Shown: positions 31,727 to 45,429, counted from the stretch's first letter. The stretch: 64,000 nt of DNA from Membranipora membranacea (GCA_914767715.1 OU612071.1:23061681-23125680), one strand, 5' to 3'. Made by a program: numbers and translations. Notes: a model not told the origin generated them from the sequence alone.

Positions 31727-32129
31727 AGGCTGGTTCACATTGTCCCAGATGACACTGGGATGCCATCCCAGATGCTTATCCCAGATGGTCCGAGTCTTAT
31801 GTTAACATTATAAAATTCATCTCAGACTAGCAGTTAGGTTTTTGTCTGGGATAGTGCTGGGATGATGTTCACATTGTTTAGGATCGTCCCAGATCGACCC
31901 AGATGATCCCAGATCATCCAAATGTCTGGTTCACATAGCACCCAGATGCAAAATGAGTCTGGGACCGTCTGGGAGAGCATCGGGAAAGTTTGACGCTTAT
32001 AAACTTTCCCGATACTGTCCCAGACGGACCTAGACGGACCTAGACAGTCTGGGATTGGTGTCATTTTCATGTTCACATTGATTGGGATGGCTATCTGGGA
32101 TGGTCGTCTGGGACAATGTGCACCAGCCA
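31727..32129. mobile_element. 403-bp MITE with TAA target duplications
   Basis: The termini GGCTGGTTCACATTGTCCCA and its near-exact complement are flanked on both sides by TAA (31724-31726 and 32130-32132), the three-base duplication usual for PIF/Harbinger elements. The interior is built of many direct and inverted copies of CCCAGAT/CTGGGA-type motifs. There is no coding capacity; the minus open frame 31834-32130 lies wholly within it. Its termini differ from those of the 6.5-kb Harbinger, so that element need not be its driver. Confidence 0.75.
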
Positions 32130-32132
32130 TAA

Positions 32133-32689
32133 GATTATTTCTTAAAACAAGCTGAAAGATAAAACCAAGATAATATAACCTTCTCCTTGTAAGCTATACA
32201 TAGCAGCTCTCAATTAGCTTTCCTATTAGCCAGCATAGCATAGCTTCTATTGTTGAAGTAACCAGTTCTCATAATGTTATAATTTACTAAAGTTTACCTT
32301 CACTTAGATAATGAATTCAATGCTTCTCTGTTTGGATTATTGTGGACTGGAGGCGCAGAGTTTGACCTGCTCAGTTGAGGATTGATCTAAATACACTGCA
32401 CTGCTTGTGATTCTCTTTGAGGTGGTGAGTTGTTAATATCGTATCTCTTGACTGCGTAATTCTCCATCTGCAGCATACAATGCAAACGACATAGGGTTTT
32501 TTGTATTTGTATTTACTCAATTGACTAAACAGGTGTTTTAGTCTACTTTTATGAACAAATTTTTTTTGCGGCATAGATTAAACAAAATGTTTCCTTAGGC
32601 ACCTCTGAACTATTCATTAAAAATAAATGCTTTACATGTATAATGATCGATAATTACTGGTACAACAATTGATATTGAGCTTGATATTG
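32133..32689. other. Gene-free stretch
   Basis: Nothing recognisable between the MITE and the 2.5-kb tandem array. Confidence 0.4.
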
Positions 32690-35600
32690 CCCTTTTTATT
32701 TTCAGATAAACTTAGAAGTTTCCATTTAAACATCTGCTCTCCTGAGCGACAACGCAACAGTAACAGCATGATATCTATAGTCTTATTACGACGAAAAATG
32801 AGTATCAACCACGATGAATAATATTTTGCAAGAGGCAACACCAATATAGTAAGTTGAACTCATCAGCTTTCAAAGACCATACTGATGTAAAAATCCTTGT
32901 CAAGACTATCCTACGCGATCAGTTTTCTTTAAAATCTGAAAAACTTTGCTATGAAAACGTGCACAAAACATGAAGGCCCTCACCTCGATATATTACGTTG
33001 ATTATCATTTATACCTCTTGTTATACTTTAGATTGTTCCAGTCTAAAACAATGAAGGTGGAATTGTTATAAGGTCTGTACCAGCAAGCAACGAGGTTACA
33101 AAGGCCACCAAGGTCACCAAGAAAAAATGCCCCCCAAGATGCTGATATTGATGATACAGACAGCAGCCAATATGACAAGGTCATTGTTGCGTTTTTTTCA
33201 ACAACTTGTGATCTGACCGGTGAAAGTTGTTGGGTTCAACCAGTTTGTCATTTATGTCATAGGTTATGTGTTGTGAGAAATTCTCTTCTGTTGAATGGGT
33301 TGCAAACTTGTTTAAAAATTCAGTTATTCTGGCCTGTAAATTGATAAACAGCTGACCATAATAAACGCTTGATCTAACATTTCAAATCTTGTGACATTTT
33401 GTATAGAGGCAACTCAATTCAAAAACTAAACACAATCCCACAATTCACCTCTTTACCGTTATACCAGTATTATTTTGTAAATCCTACAATAAGTTTTTTC
33501 TGTTGGTGTCCGGTTCTCTGATGTTGTGGTTATCCCTAGCTGAAACTTTAGCTTAAATTTCAGGTAATGAACAGTTTTTGCTAATGGAAAAGGGCCAGAT
33601 GTGTGATCAGAGGTTGTGTAAACTTGGAAGGTCTTGGCAGAAGACGCTGTAGTTACAACTGAACCAATTCAGCAAGCTGAAAACTCCTGACTACTCTGTC
33701 TGCTCTCTGCCCTCATTTTACAACACTCTATGCAGGTGAGAATTTTGTTGCCACTATTCTTTTCATAAATGTATCAATGTGCTTTTGTGCGTCTCACACA
33801 ACGGTGAATTTTGTTCACATTAAATATATATCAATAACAAAGAATAGGACCTTGATTGTCCAAATTCAGGTCTTGTGCCATAAAACAATGCTGCTCATGC
33901 TTATATTGCTGTGTTGAAGATGTTTTTTTGGCATCATCCTCATAAAATAGTGATTTATTTAAAGTCATGATCCTGATGCCACAAGGTTGAGAATCCAACG
34001 TACTGTAAACAATTGTTATTTGCTAGAATATGATTTAAAATATAAACACGTGGCTGGTCACTGCGATTATTCTCATGCTAAAATAAAATATCCTATGCGT
34101 CTGCAGCTTTCCTAACCAAAATGTTTTGATTTCTTTCAGCGCAGTATTCCATATCTGAGTAAGAACATCGAGCTGTTAACTGGTGGATAGTTGGTATCAG
34201 CTTTCATCTTACCTACTGCCTGTTCGTTATGTGACGGACAGCAATACAGATTGTAACGACAGGTAAGCATATATCAATTAGTCTACTCAAACCATTTATT
34301 TTACATGAATGGGGGGTACAAATCTGACCCTCAGCAGGTGTATGGCTTGTCTGGACCGCATTTCTCATCTTTTATTGGGCCACAAGTTCAGAATCTAGAG
34401 AAGCTGACACTTGTAAACTTTTGTCAAGCAGCTTGCCTGAATTTTTGAAGGTTGTTACTGGGACGTCAATCAATGCACTACGAGCAAGCTGCCAGATACA
34501 TAGTTTGATTTAGATACTGACACAAAACTTCATACTGATGGCGTATCTCTACAAATAGCCACGCTATGTATTTCACCACTGATCTATAAATTCATATCAA
34601 TAAGTCTACTCAAACCCTCAAAGACTTTTTAGCTCAATGCTTGTTTAAAGCTCCCCTGCTTTTACTGTAAAATGTAGTGCTCGTATCAGCTTTATGATAT
34701 GCTTTAGGCTTTATCTGTCTTGAATTGTATACCACATTTTGTAGCCAAAAGCCCAATCATCAGAGGCATTCAAGTTTGCCTTGGAGATGTTATTAGTAAC
34801 AGGTGGCTTAAATGCATATGTCAGATGTGTGGTCATATAATGACTGTGGAGAAAACTGAGACACTGCAACGTTACCACACATAATACTTATTTATTATAT
34901 TATTTGAGTTACGTAACGGTATGGGGTAGCTTTGCACACAGAGCTTCTGCTCCACAGACCATAGATATAATAGTTTACTCAGTGCCAAGTTTGATTGCCT
35001 TGACAAACCAATGTTTCCGTCTTTAATCATCAAGGATTCTTGTCACTTTAATGTTATAGGTCAATCTGGTCGTCAGCTTTCATCGCCGAATTTCAAATGA
35101 AAATTTACAGTTTCCGTTTTTTTTCAGATTAGCTTAAAAACTGCAATTAAGAACCAATATACACCTGATCTCCTGTGCGACGAAAATTTTAACAGTAACC
35201 ACATCACATCAGTGACATTCAAAGAACGAGGAAAAGCCATGGAAGAAGGGAAGAAAATTTAGTATCAAAACCTATTGACTAATTTCCCTAGGCAACACAA
35301 ATTCAGTAAGTTGATCTCATCACCTTTCAAAGACGATAATAGTTTCTGATGTTAAAATCTTTGTGATGACTATCATTTGCGATCAGTTTTCTTTTAAATA
35401 TGAAAAACTTTGATTAGAAATTGTCCACAAAACATGAAGAGCGTACTGTGCTATATTGAGATGATTGTCATTAACACAAGGTATATTTTGGTTGTTTCAG
35501 CCCATCACAATGAAGATGGAGCTCTGTTCCAACAAGTTTTAACGACAATCAAGCAGAGATCAGGGCAATTCTGAATTAACATCTTGCAGTTCCCGGTATG

Positions 35601-38395
35601 TTATGCACAAGTACAAAGGCCACCTCAAGATGCTGATGCTGATAACACAGACGGCAGCCGATAAGACAAGGTGAGTTTTGTTTTTCGCGTAACAACTTGG
35701 GATCTGACAGGTAAAAGCCATTGCAGTTGAGCCAGTTTGTGTCTTAGGCTATATGTTATAACAAATTCTATACTGTTGAATGAGTTATAAACCTGTATAG
35801 AAAATTCAGTCATTATGGTCTGTAAATTGATAAAATGGCCATAAAAAAACGCTGATTATGAAGGATTGTTAGAAAAGCTTAATCTAACAATACTCTAGCA
35901 TTGAAGTTGAATTTTAGTAAGCATTTTTATATATGCTCTTGTAATTTATGATGACATAAACTGCTAAATAAAACATTTAAACTTTTGTGGCATTTTGTAT
36001 TGGGGCAACTCAAATCAAACACTAAAATCAATCCCACAATTCACCAGTATTATTGTGTACATCCTACAATAAGTTTATCATAAGAGCTATGCATACATTG
36101 GTCAGCCTTTCTGTTGGTGTCCGGTCCTCTGATGTTGTGGTAATCCCTAGTTCAAACGTTAATTTAAATTTCAGGTAATGACCATTTATTGCCAATAGAA
36201 AAGAGACAGTGTTGTGATCAGAGGCTCTACTTATTCATGAAGTTGCAAAAAAACTGATGCAACTAGCTGAAAACTCCTGACTACTCTGTCTGCTCTCTGC
36301 GATTATTTTACAACACTCTATGAACGTAAGAATTTTGTTGCAGTATTATTTCCATAAAATTTCACTGAGCTCTTATGCTTCTCGCACAACAATAATTTTT
36401 TCTCACCTAATTTATTACAAGAACCTCCCAACAAGACCGTGATTGTCTCAATTCAGGTCTTGTGCCATAAAACCATACTACTAATGCTTATATAGCTGCG
36501 TTAAAAATGTTGTTGTTTTTATGCATCATCCTCATAAAATGGTAATTTATTTAAAGTCATGATCCTGATGCCACAAGCTTGTGGATCCAAAGCACTGTTA
36601 TTTTATAGAATATGAATTAAAATATTAACACGTGACTGGCCATTGTGATAATTTTCAAGATACGTAAACTATCGTATGTGTCTGCAGCTTTCTAACCAAA
36701 ATATTTTTTTTTTCTTTCAGCACGATATCAGAAGTCTGAGAAAGTGCATAATTCTGTTAACTGCTGGATAGTTTGTATCAGCTTCCATCTTACCTACTGG
36801 TTGTTTGTTATGTGACGGACAACAATACAGATTCTAACGATCGGTAAGCCTATATCAATTAGTCTGCTTAAACCAAACCCTCAAACAACTTTTGAGACCA
36901 ATCAATGCTTGTTTAAAGCTCCCTGCTTTTACTGTAGAAGGTTTCAGCTTCATAATTCAACCATTGAATTCCATATAGGGAATAGCATTATAAGCTTCCT
37001 TTTGCCAAACAATGGGCTTGCAAAAATAGCCAGAATCTAGTAACATTCTATACAAGCCCGAAATCATTGACGCTGAAAGCATTTTTGTTACTGTTCGCAG
37101 TTTTATAAAGAATGCAATTTCCCAGCTTATATTATTCATGCTAGTAGGGACAGCCAATCAGTTTGATGTCAGATGATCTGTGTTGAGCTCTCTAGCAGTA
37201 TGATGTTATGACATTTGGCCTATTTGGCTTTATCCGTCTTGAATAATATGCCAAATTTTGTAGCCATAAGCACCAACTTTTGGAACATTCAAGTCAACTG
37301 TGGAGATGATATTAGTAGCAGGTGGCTTAAATGTATATATTATGAAAGATACCCTGGACAGGCTGTCGGAGGGGGGGGACTGTCAGGCTGTCGACAGCCT
37401 GCCCAGGCTATATGACAGATGTTTAAGCCTTATAATGACAACTTGAAGCAACTTGATAGAGTTACCCCACACAATACTTATATTTTATTATGTAAGTAAA
37501 GTAATTGTATGGGGTAGCTTTGCACACAAAGCTTCAGCTCCACAGACCCTAGTTATAATAACTTGCTCAGTTGCCCAGTTTGATTGCCTAGACAAACGAA
37601 TATTTTCATCTTTAATTATTAAGGATCCCTGTCACTTGAATGTTATAGATCAGGTCAATCTGGTCGTCAGCAGTCATCAACAAATATCAAATGAAAAATT
37701 TACAATTTAACTTTTATTTTCAGATAAGCTTGAAAACTGCACCTGCACTCCTGGGAGACAACGGCAGTTACAGCATCACCTCAGTGACACTCAACCAGGA
37801 ACCCAATAGAAGTAGGGAGTAGTAAGGAAGACATTATGATGAAGATTTAATATCAAAACCTACACACGGCTATTTTCCCAAGGCAACTCGAATTCAGTAA
37901 GTTAAACCCTGCGTCTTCCAAATACTATATTGGTTTTCGAAAAAATACGAATGATTGATTTTCTTAAGTGAGCAAAGTACGATAGAAATTGAGGGTGGTT
38001 CAAGTACATTGATATTTATTGTTGCGGGTATGTTTATCAGACATTTTGTTACACTTTAGATATGTTTTGATACAGTCCATAATGATGAGATTGAGTTGTG
38101 ATGAGCTCTGAACCAACAGGTGCCTTCAGGGTTTTAAACAACTTCCAAACAGAAAATAGGGCAATAAAGTCTGAATACAGATCTCACAGTTTTAACTAAG
38201 AATACTGGTATACCATGTACAGGAATGGTCAACACCTCAAGATGCTTATGTTTATAACACCAATATGTCATAATGAGAGTTGTGTTCTTCTCTCAACAAC
38301 TTGTGATCTGACCTTTAAAAATTGTTGCGGTTGAGTAATTTTTATGTTAAATGTTATAGGGAAATTCTACTCCGCTAATGAATTGCAAACTTGTT
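32690..38395 (+). repeat. Tandem array of a 2.5-kb multi-block unit (two copies plus a partial)
   Basis: The same ordered blocks recur: (a) an exon-like block after TTTTCAG at 32703, 35128 and 37723, ending in CAGTAAGTT- or AGTAAGTT-type donors; (b) a block around ACAATGAAG near 33049, 35511 and 38080; (c) TCTGTTGGTGTCCGG near 33500 and 36110; (d) CTGACTACTCTGTCTGCTCT near 33690 and 36280; (e) TTTCAG-bounded block at 34140 and 36720 ending before GGTAAGC; (f) TATGGGGTAGCTTTGCAC near 34920 and 37508. Periods are about 2.43 and 2.60 kb. Block (e) has stops in all three frames and no conserved frame is seen in the others. This looks like a duplicated spliced non-coding transcription unit or a long-decayed gene; orientation is inferred from splice signals. 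Confidence 0.7.
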
Positions 38396-38399
38396 TCAA

Positions 38400-39450
38400 A
38401 AATCCATATATTTCATACTTGTTTCAGTTTCAGATTCGGTGAAGTTTATTTATACATTCGGCAAAATGAGAATAATAAAGTTGTATGGTTACATTACTTA
38501 AAAAATGGACTCGGAAAAAGCGAAACATAGATAAAGTTTATAAACAAAAAATTGCAAAGGTTGTACGTCAAAATAAGGCATCATGGTTGGAAAAAATGAT
38601 TTGGTACCTTTTTGAGTCTTGCAGATCTAAGTTCAGAAAATAGCATTATGACGAGAGGATGTACTTCTGCTGTTTATATGTATGTACATATTTTCTATTA
38701 ATTTTCATGATAAAATTGGTTGCTTTCCTGAGTGTTCGTTCTAAAATATAGGCATAAGAATTCTCAATAATAAATGAGTGAGAATAAGTATAAAATGAGT
38801 TATGAAAAGATAGAGTTTAACAGTCTTGATCTTAAACAGAATTTTCTGGCATTTACTCGGTATTTTGGCATACAGTATGTACCAGATGGCAATTTTTCGA
38901 AGTCTATGATAGTGTCTAGTCCACAGGATTTCATACGCAAACATTTGGTTTTGAAAGCTTTGTTGTATACTCCGCTGATGTTTGTACTGGAGATTTGGTG
39001 TTGGCTTAGACGAAATGCTACAGTGATGGTGTGGTTGTACTGTTTCATGTCATCTTGATTTAAGTGTCCATAGATTATGGATAGATGGTAAGATAAGGAC
39101 ACTTTCTATAAATATGGTGTAAGCTAGCTGAATTGTGGTTGCGATGACATTGAGGTAGGCTAATTGTTTCACGATGAATAATCTTTTGTTAGACTTCTCC
39201 ACTAGCTTCAATGTATGGTGTTAAGTGAGAGTTTTCTTTCCAGTTTTGTTCCGAGGTGTTTGTACTCATTAACTCTCTCTATGTCTACGTCATTGATAGT
39301 AAGTTGTATGAGATCAGGGTGATCTCGTTTATTACAGAAACTAGTTCTTTTGTCTTTGATGAGTTGATTTCATATTACTCAACTAAAAATTTGGTACTCT
39401 GGATCATTTTCTATTTTATTAAAATGTCTCTTGCTCAGATAGAAAATCAA
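38400..39450 (-). pseudogene. Decayed LINE reverse transcriptase, C-terminal part
   Basis: On the minus strand the end of a LINE reverse transcriptase is readable in pieces: LIQLTINDVDIERV then NEYKHLGTKLERKLSLN matches the consensus in which a strand pair and a YLG-type motif follow the catalytic domain. Downstream the frame is lost; the 3' end is AT-rich with a TATAAATAAA sequence near 38440. It also cuts off the third copy of the 2.5-kb repeat, so it inserted there or marks the edge of a deletion. Confidence 0.6.
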
Positions 39451-39459
39451 TTCAGATAA

Positions 39460-41190
39460 GGTTTGAAAACAAAAAAGTATCAGCCTTTCCTCATAGCTAT
39501 GGGCTGGAAAAATAGTTCTTGTAGTGTGAGAAACGGACTGGGCCGTGTACACAACAGGGTGTAGTTAGCTTGCTCCGAGTCTACTCTGATGAGCGAGAGG
39601 GCTTTTATATTTAGTTTAGGGTTATATTTAGTTTAGCACTGAAAGCCATCGCTCGAATTATGAATCATTATATAACCCACAGAAGGGTTTCAAAGATAGG
39701 CTGATACACAATACACGGATCTACTATAGGCTGATACACAATACACTGTTGTGACAAATTCTGATGGTCATCAATGAACGATATCAATTAATTTCCTGAC
39801 AAAATGTAATACACGCACTGTTTATCTACTCATGAGCTTAATTCACTAGACGTCGTCACGAGTGTTAACTTAAATTCAATTCAAGATTATTATAATACAC
39901 AGTCTATTTAATTCATCACAAGTTATATATATTCCAACTTTTGATATCTGTTTATGATCTATTACATGAAAGCGCCGACAAGGCCGTCTACAAGTGCGTG
40001 AAGTTTGGATTGCCTTTGAATACACAATTGTGACTACTAAAGAGTCAAGCGGCTTTGATTACCAATTATTGGTGTCAACCAGTCAGGCATAAAACTAATC
40101 TGTTTAGACTAAGACTATTTATTTAATTACCCTGACCATTTATATTTCTATAAGGTTAAAAATATTAAAAAGGCGTTCTGAATATTCTAACCTGACTGTC
40201 TTTGCACTCTCATCCTTGGTTATATGTCAGAATGCGAGATGAATGCTGATTTAGTCACTGATCTATGATCGCACAGATAAGTTGGTATAACTTCGAATTA
40301 CACAACAATACAATATATTATATGATACAATCAATTATTTTACTTCACAATCTATGACACTGCTAAAATGAACAACGGTCCTGTTGCTTTCCTGTCTTAA
40401 TACTAACTGCTTAAATGATACCGTAAAGGACGACGGTCCTGTTGCTACTGCCTGAAGCTGTGGCTGCTGCATATCTTTATTGGTGTGTTCAATGGTGTAT
40501 ACATGATGCAGCTTTGTCAGGCAGTTTCACTTTGATGATGATATAATTGTTGTGCAAGCAGGTAGTTTCACTTTGATGATATAAGTAGCAGGCAAGGTGT
40601 AGCTGGTGCAAGTATTATTGAAGTTGGTGGTGACTTGTAGTTATATTCTCTTTCTTCTTGTAGTGCGTGTAGTGTGTAGTATGATATTATTTCAATTCTC
40701 GTTCATCGCATCATATATAGCAGAAGGCAGAGACGCAATAATAAGCTGATGCTAAAATAGAAATCTCCGCAAACCAAGGTTAATTTACAGTTGTAATAAA
40801 ACACCATTAAGTGTTGTTTTTATCTAAATAAAATCCTATCTACTGATAGGCTGTTAATAATTCTGTGTACTTTTAATTTCAACGTTAGTTTCACAATAAA
40901 ATCCCAACACCTTAAAATTCAACTATAATGTAAAATCATTAATATTTATAAGATTATGGATTTATGGATTTAGATATGGATATGGATTTATGGATTTATG
41001 GACTGTACCATCACCTCTTGTTCAAAATGAGGTTTGAAGGAAGATGATGTTGTGTGTCTCATTATTTTGTCACGTTTTAAAAAAACGTCAGCAACTTTCC
41101 CCACCCTAGCTTCTTTTCCATGGATCAAGCCCAGTTACTTGCATGCAGTTTGAAGCGTTCGCTTAGGTCTCTCAAAAAAAAACTTTAATA
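39460..41190. other. Gene-free stretch with minor repeats
   Basis: No gene was recognised. A short duplication (ATAGGCTGATACACAATACAC) lies at about 39697-39745 and a TTTATGGA/ATATGGA run at about 40956-41002. Confidence 0.4.
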
Positions 41191-41212
41191 CTAAGATCTC
41201 TGCATATGCTTT

Positions 41213-41386
41213 TATCATGGTAGCGACTACCCTCAAAGATGGTGATGCACACATTTTCTCTGGTTGAGCTATCACCGCAGAAAATTGTTATTGTCGGTTT
41301 ATCATGGTAGCGACTACCCTCAGAGATGGTGTTGAAAACATTCTCTCTGGTTGAGCTATCACCACAGAAAGTTGCTATTGTTGGTT
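41213..41386. repeat. 87-bp direct duplication
   Basis: Two copies start TATCATGGTAGCGACTACCC at 41213 and 41300, about 85-90% alike by eye. They explain the internally repeated peptide of the open frame on the minus strand. Confidence 0.85.
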
Positions 41387-41465
41387 TTTTGCCATTCCTT
41401 CGGTACAGTAATTCTGTCTGGTATTTATCCTGTCTGATAACGAATCTCAAGAAATATATCAATTT

Positions 41466-41622
41466 GTACTGGTGTATGTTTTAAAAATTGGTCACCCTAA
41501 CGTAATATATCAAATTGTTTATAGTACTGGTGCATGCTTTTAAAAATTGTCACTCTGACATAATATATCAATTTGTTTATAGTACTGGTGCATGCTTTAA
41601 AAATTGTCACCCTGACAGTAGC
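41466..41622. repeat. 58-bp tandem repeat, nearly 3 units
   Basis: Units begin GTACTGGTGCATGCTTTTA or close variants at 41466, 41524 and 41582. The open frame 41573-41881 starts in the last unit and has no other support. Confidence 0.85.
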
Positions 41623-42377
41623 AGCCCTTTTAATTCTTTCTAAAGAAGATTTATCACCATCTAGCAAAAGTGAAAACCAAACTGCAATGCATAAGTTAAA
41701 ATTGACCGTAAATGTTTGCCAAGTAAAAATTCTTCAACCTTTTTTAATTCATTCAATACTTTCAGTTGACAAATCGAAAACTACATCGCATATAAATATA
41801 GTGTTGAAACATGGGTCTAAATTGGAGTTATGCTTTCGCTGTTCTATTATTCAAGTGTTAAAGATGGGATTATTATTTTAAGTATCTGCCAAGTCAACAA
41901 CACATTGTCAAATCTGTGGCAAGCAAAATTATCGATACATGGAAAAGTGTTGTATGAAGTAGTCCTTGACTGAAGTTGCAGCAGTTACTGATACTTTATT
42001 GATAACAATGGCTGATCTAAATAATGCATAAAATAATGAAATATATTACATATAGCCTGACCAGATAAATCTTTGGGTCATTGAAACCTCGAAGCATCAA
42101 ATACGTGTACAATTAAAAAGTTTGATACTATTAATGGCTGTACACAAATTTCAGATAAAGAAGAAAAGAAGGCATATTGATTGAAGGATTTAAAAGCACA
42201 ATTGTTTTCTCAATTGAAGGAACAAAAAATTCCCAGCATACTGGACAGCTTTGTACTTCTGTATGAAATCTGCCAATGGTACATAATACATTATATCAGA
42301 CAGTTGTCGGTATAAACATCTTGCTGTTGCCTGACTAGAACCTAAATCTCTCTCTTCAGTCTTCATACCGCTTGCAG

Positions 42378-42529
42378 TCAAAAATCAGTCTCCTTGTTCA
42401 CTAATATGATGTTTTGCGCTTTATAGTGTTTCCCATCTGAGGTCGCAATCGGTTCCCCTGCTTTGACTTTTTCCTTCCATTCAGTCACTCCTCCGCTAAC
42501 GCTGTCCAGAGAGGTTAATGGTTGGTCTG
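42378..42529 (-). CDS. Possible terminal coding exon, unknown protein
   Basis: On the minus strand an acceptor (TTTAGTTCCCAG) is followed by an open frame of about 50 codons with protein-like composition (SLDSVSGGVTEWKEKVKAGE, then PIATSDGKHYKAQNIILVNK and ETDF), ending in TGA. No domain is recognised and no upstream exon was found. It could be the cytoplasmic or C-terminal end of a host gene, or part of an old transposon. Confidence 0.25.
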
Positions 42530-43139
42530 CTGGGAACTAAAACGGCATTGAAGATCAGTGTCAGCATAATTATGTATAAAAAATTAAATTAAAGTTCAAG
42601 CATTAAGGATAGTTGACTTTTTAGATTAACTGCAAAATCGAAGTGGGCATGGTTACACGATCTCCAATGACACAACCAAAGGTCTGCTGACCACACTGAT
42701 CAAGTGATATACTAATTGGTATTGGTATTGGTTTATTTTCACTTTTCTATCAAACCAAGGTTCGATAACATTGAAATGCCGTGCTCGTTTTACTCAATAT
42801 AAATGTTGTCATTATTAAAAAATCTCATATAAAACTGAAAAAAGTTTTTTGAGCATTCCTGGGTTTGGGAAATTTCTGGACGGTATTTAGTGCATACATT
42901 ATTAGCAGCGGAAGATCTCTTGAAATTATTAAAACTAATGCGACTAAAAGTGGATGAGAGTGGCTACTAGCAAAGCTGCTGGAAAATATGAAATCATTGA
43001 GTGGCGAAATAGAATGGAAAGCTAATATCTAACAACTTTGTTTGATCATAAAGTAAAAGAAATATCTCACTATTACAGGATGAGACAAGAGATTCTACAT
43101 GTTTATTAAAAGATAAATGATTATCAATGTCATACCTAA

Positions 43140-43870
43140 ATACTTGGCAATCTGAGATGGTGAATCACGGACTCAAATTCACAGGATCGATATACTCATT
43201 ATGGTAACTCAGCAAAACATTTATTATACCAGTATTGTAAGCATTCAGTAGCATATTATTATCATCAGCCACCATTGTATCATAAAAAGCTGCGGCAATA
43301 GAGTCGGTGCTATTCTCTCCGAAACGTTTGTAAAATGTAGTATCATCTGCATACTTCACTAATCTAAAATCCTCAACATTCAAGTTGTTAACATTAAAAA
43401 GCCATAGCAGGTGCCCAAGCTTGGTGCCCTGTGGTGCCCTAACAGAGATATCAATGTAATCAGAAAAGGTGCTATTGAATTTTACACATTGTTTCCTATG
43501 TACTAGAAATTCAGCTAATAGATCCAGTAGGGTTTCATTCGCACCATAATTTACATTTTACTTAGAACGATACTTGGCTGAAGCCTATCAAGTGCTCTAG
43601 AAAAATCAACAGCCCCCTATAATTGTACTTGAGTATTGTGAGCCAAATCTAAATCTGATTTTATATCATCAAAAAGCTGTAAAATAGCGTCTAATGTCCC
43701 AACAAAAAGCATACTGATTGCAACCGATGAGATGTTTCACACAAAACTTGATCTTGTCAACGATAACCTGTTCACAGACTTTGCCTAAAAGATGCAGCAA
43801 AGAAACTTTGATCCAATAACTGGGTTTAAAAACACCTGTGTTAAAAAATTGATCAATCACTAAAATCACT
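43140..43870 (-). pseudogene. Decayed LINE reverse transcriptase, middle part
   Basis: On the minus strand the pieces are readable in order: NTGVFKPSYWIKVSLLHLLG and KVCEQVIVDKI (fingers), a degenerate AFDRL-like site, a LGT block near 43420, and LVKYADDTTFYKRFG, the catalytic YADD motif, at about 43350. Frames shift and stops intervene between them. It is an old LINE copy of a family different from, or more diverged than, copies A-C. Confidence 0.7.
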
Positions 43871-44714
43871 AAAAATTAAGTAGGCAAGAATATCTGTTGG
43901 TGACTATTAATGTTTGTAGCTGAAATGTACAACTACTTGTTGTGGTAACCCTTAGTCCTAATCCTGAACAGGGTAACAATAGCTTCTCAGCTCTAGGGTG
44001 GTGATGGGTGGCATCTTGAGATCTATTATATCACCTGATAAACACCTAACAGTTCTGCCCATTCAGCTTCATTCACTGCAAGACATACTATATTCTTACC
44101 TGTTCTTTTTTTTAGTTATACTATCAAACACTGGGTAACCAACTAAGTTGCTTTGCTTGTAATGTTCATATTAGCTTCAATTAACCCGCGAGTGAGTAGC
44201 GCAAAGGTTTGGACTATAGGTTATGATATTTGAACACACACTCTGAAGTCTAACCCGTAAGAGACTGTGTTTGTTACAAAGTGGGGTCACTTCCGCTAGT
44301 CTGGTCCTTTGAGTTTATTGTCAAGAGCACTCTCTATCCCTCAAAGTTTTTAAGCCTCAGTGCCTTGGAGATTTTTCTTGTAGAGGGACTTTTTTTATTC
44401 AAAGGTGTATCCTAGTAAGTTGAGTCATGCCTTTTGTTGAACTTTGAAATGCACCGCACTCAAAATGAATCTTACAACAGCCAATCAGCTGCTTGGGTAG
44501 GTCACTTTGTTATTCATTCAACTATTGGAGCCAAACACTGTAAAATTCGAAAATCTATACTTTTTTTTGGATAAATCAACAAGCCAGGCAGGAAATTTCA
44601 GGGGGTTCTCGACATATAAGTAATAGTATTATCTCCACATATCTGATTACTACTTATTCCCGATTTCGATCTTATCATATTGCGCAACCATGTGACTGTA
44701 AATATCTTCTTTTT
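43871..44714. other. Gene-free stretch
   Basis: Nothing recognisable. Confidence 0.4.
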
Positions 44715-45115
44715 TTTATGGCAGCTGTCAAAGTCAGAAGCCTACAACACAGGCATATATCTGTGTGGCGTTGTTGTGGTTCGATACCCAATGGAATGCT
44801 GCTTTTCTTTCTTTCTGGTCTTCTTTTTTTTATCGCAGCTGTCAAAGTCAGAAGCTTGCAAGAATTTTTTTTACCAGGCTGTGTCACTTTGTTTGTTCGA
44901 TACCCAGCGGTATGCTGCTTTTCTTTTTTTATCGCAGCTGTCAAAGTTCAAAGCTTGCAACAATTTTTTACCATGCAGTGGTTATTGACAGACAGGCATC
45001 TACCTGTGTTGCTTTGTTGTTTCGATTTTCAGGGTTTTGCTGCTCTTCTTTTTTATTTCATAGCAGCTGTCAAATTCAGACCCTTACCACAACTTGTTTT
45101 ATCAGGCGGCACTTT
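44715..45115. repeat. About 100-130-bp degenerate tandem repeat, 4 units
   Basis: Each unit begins with a T-rich tract and GCAGCTGTCAAAGTCAGAAG or a variant (starts at 44721, 44835, 44934 and 45063) and continues with a CAGGC-containing part and a TTCGATACCC-like part. Overlapping open frames in several phases are by-products. Confidence 0.85.
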
Positions 45116-45429
45116 TTGATAGGCATCTACCTATATTGCAATAACAGTTTCATAACAAACTGCATAGTTAGCAACGGGTTAAGTTGGGAGGGTTGCTGCG
45201 CTTCTCTTGTACTCATACTCTGTAACTTTGTTGACTCAACTTGCCATAACTTTGTTTCACCAGGCAGCACCTTATAGAAGACAGATACCTGTGCATTATG
45301 TTTCAATTACTTTTCCTAAACAAACCCATTTGTCTCCTGTAGTTTCAATTTTCAGAAAGTTGGACTGCCCTGCTTTATTCTACTCATAGCTTTTCATCAT
45401 GTCTCTGTGAATGCCTTAGTTTTTGAAAC

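Noticed and set aside
44680-45277. Four overlapping open frames
   Set aside because: They arise from the about 100-130-bp degenerate tandem repeat and occur in several phases.
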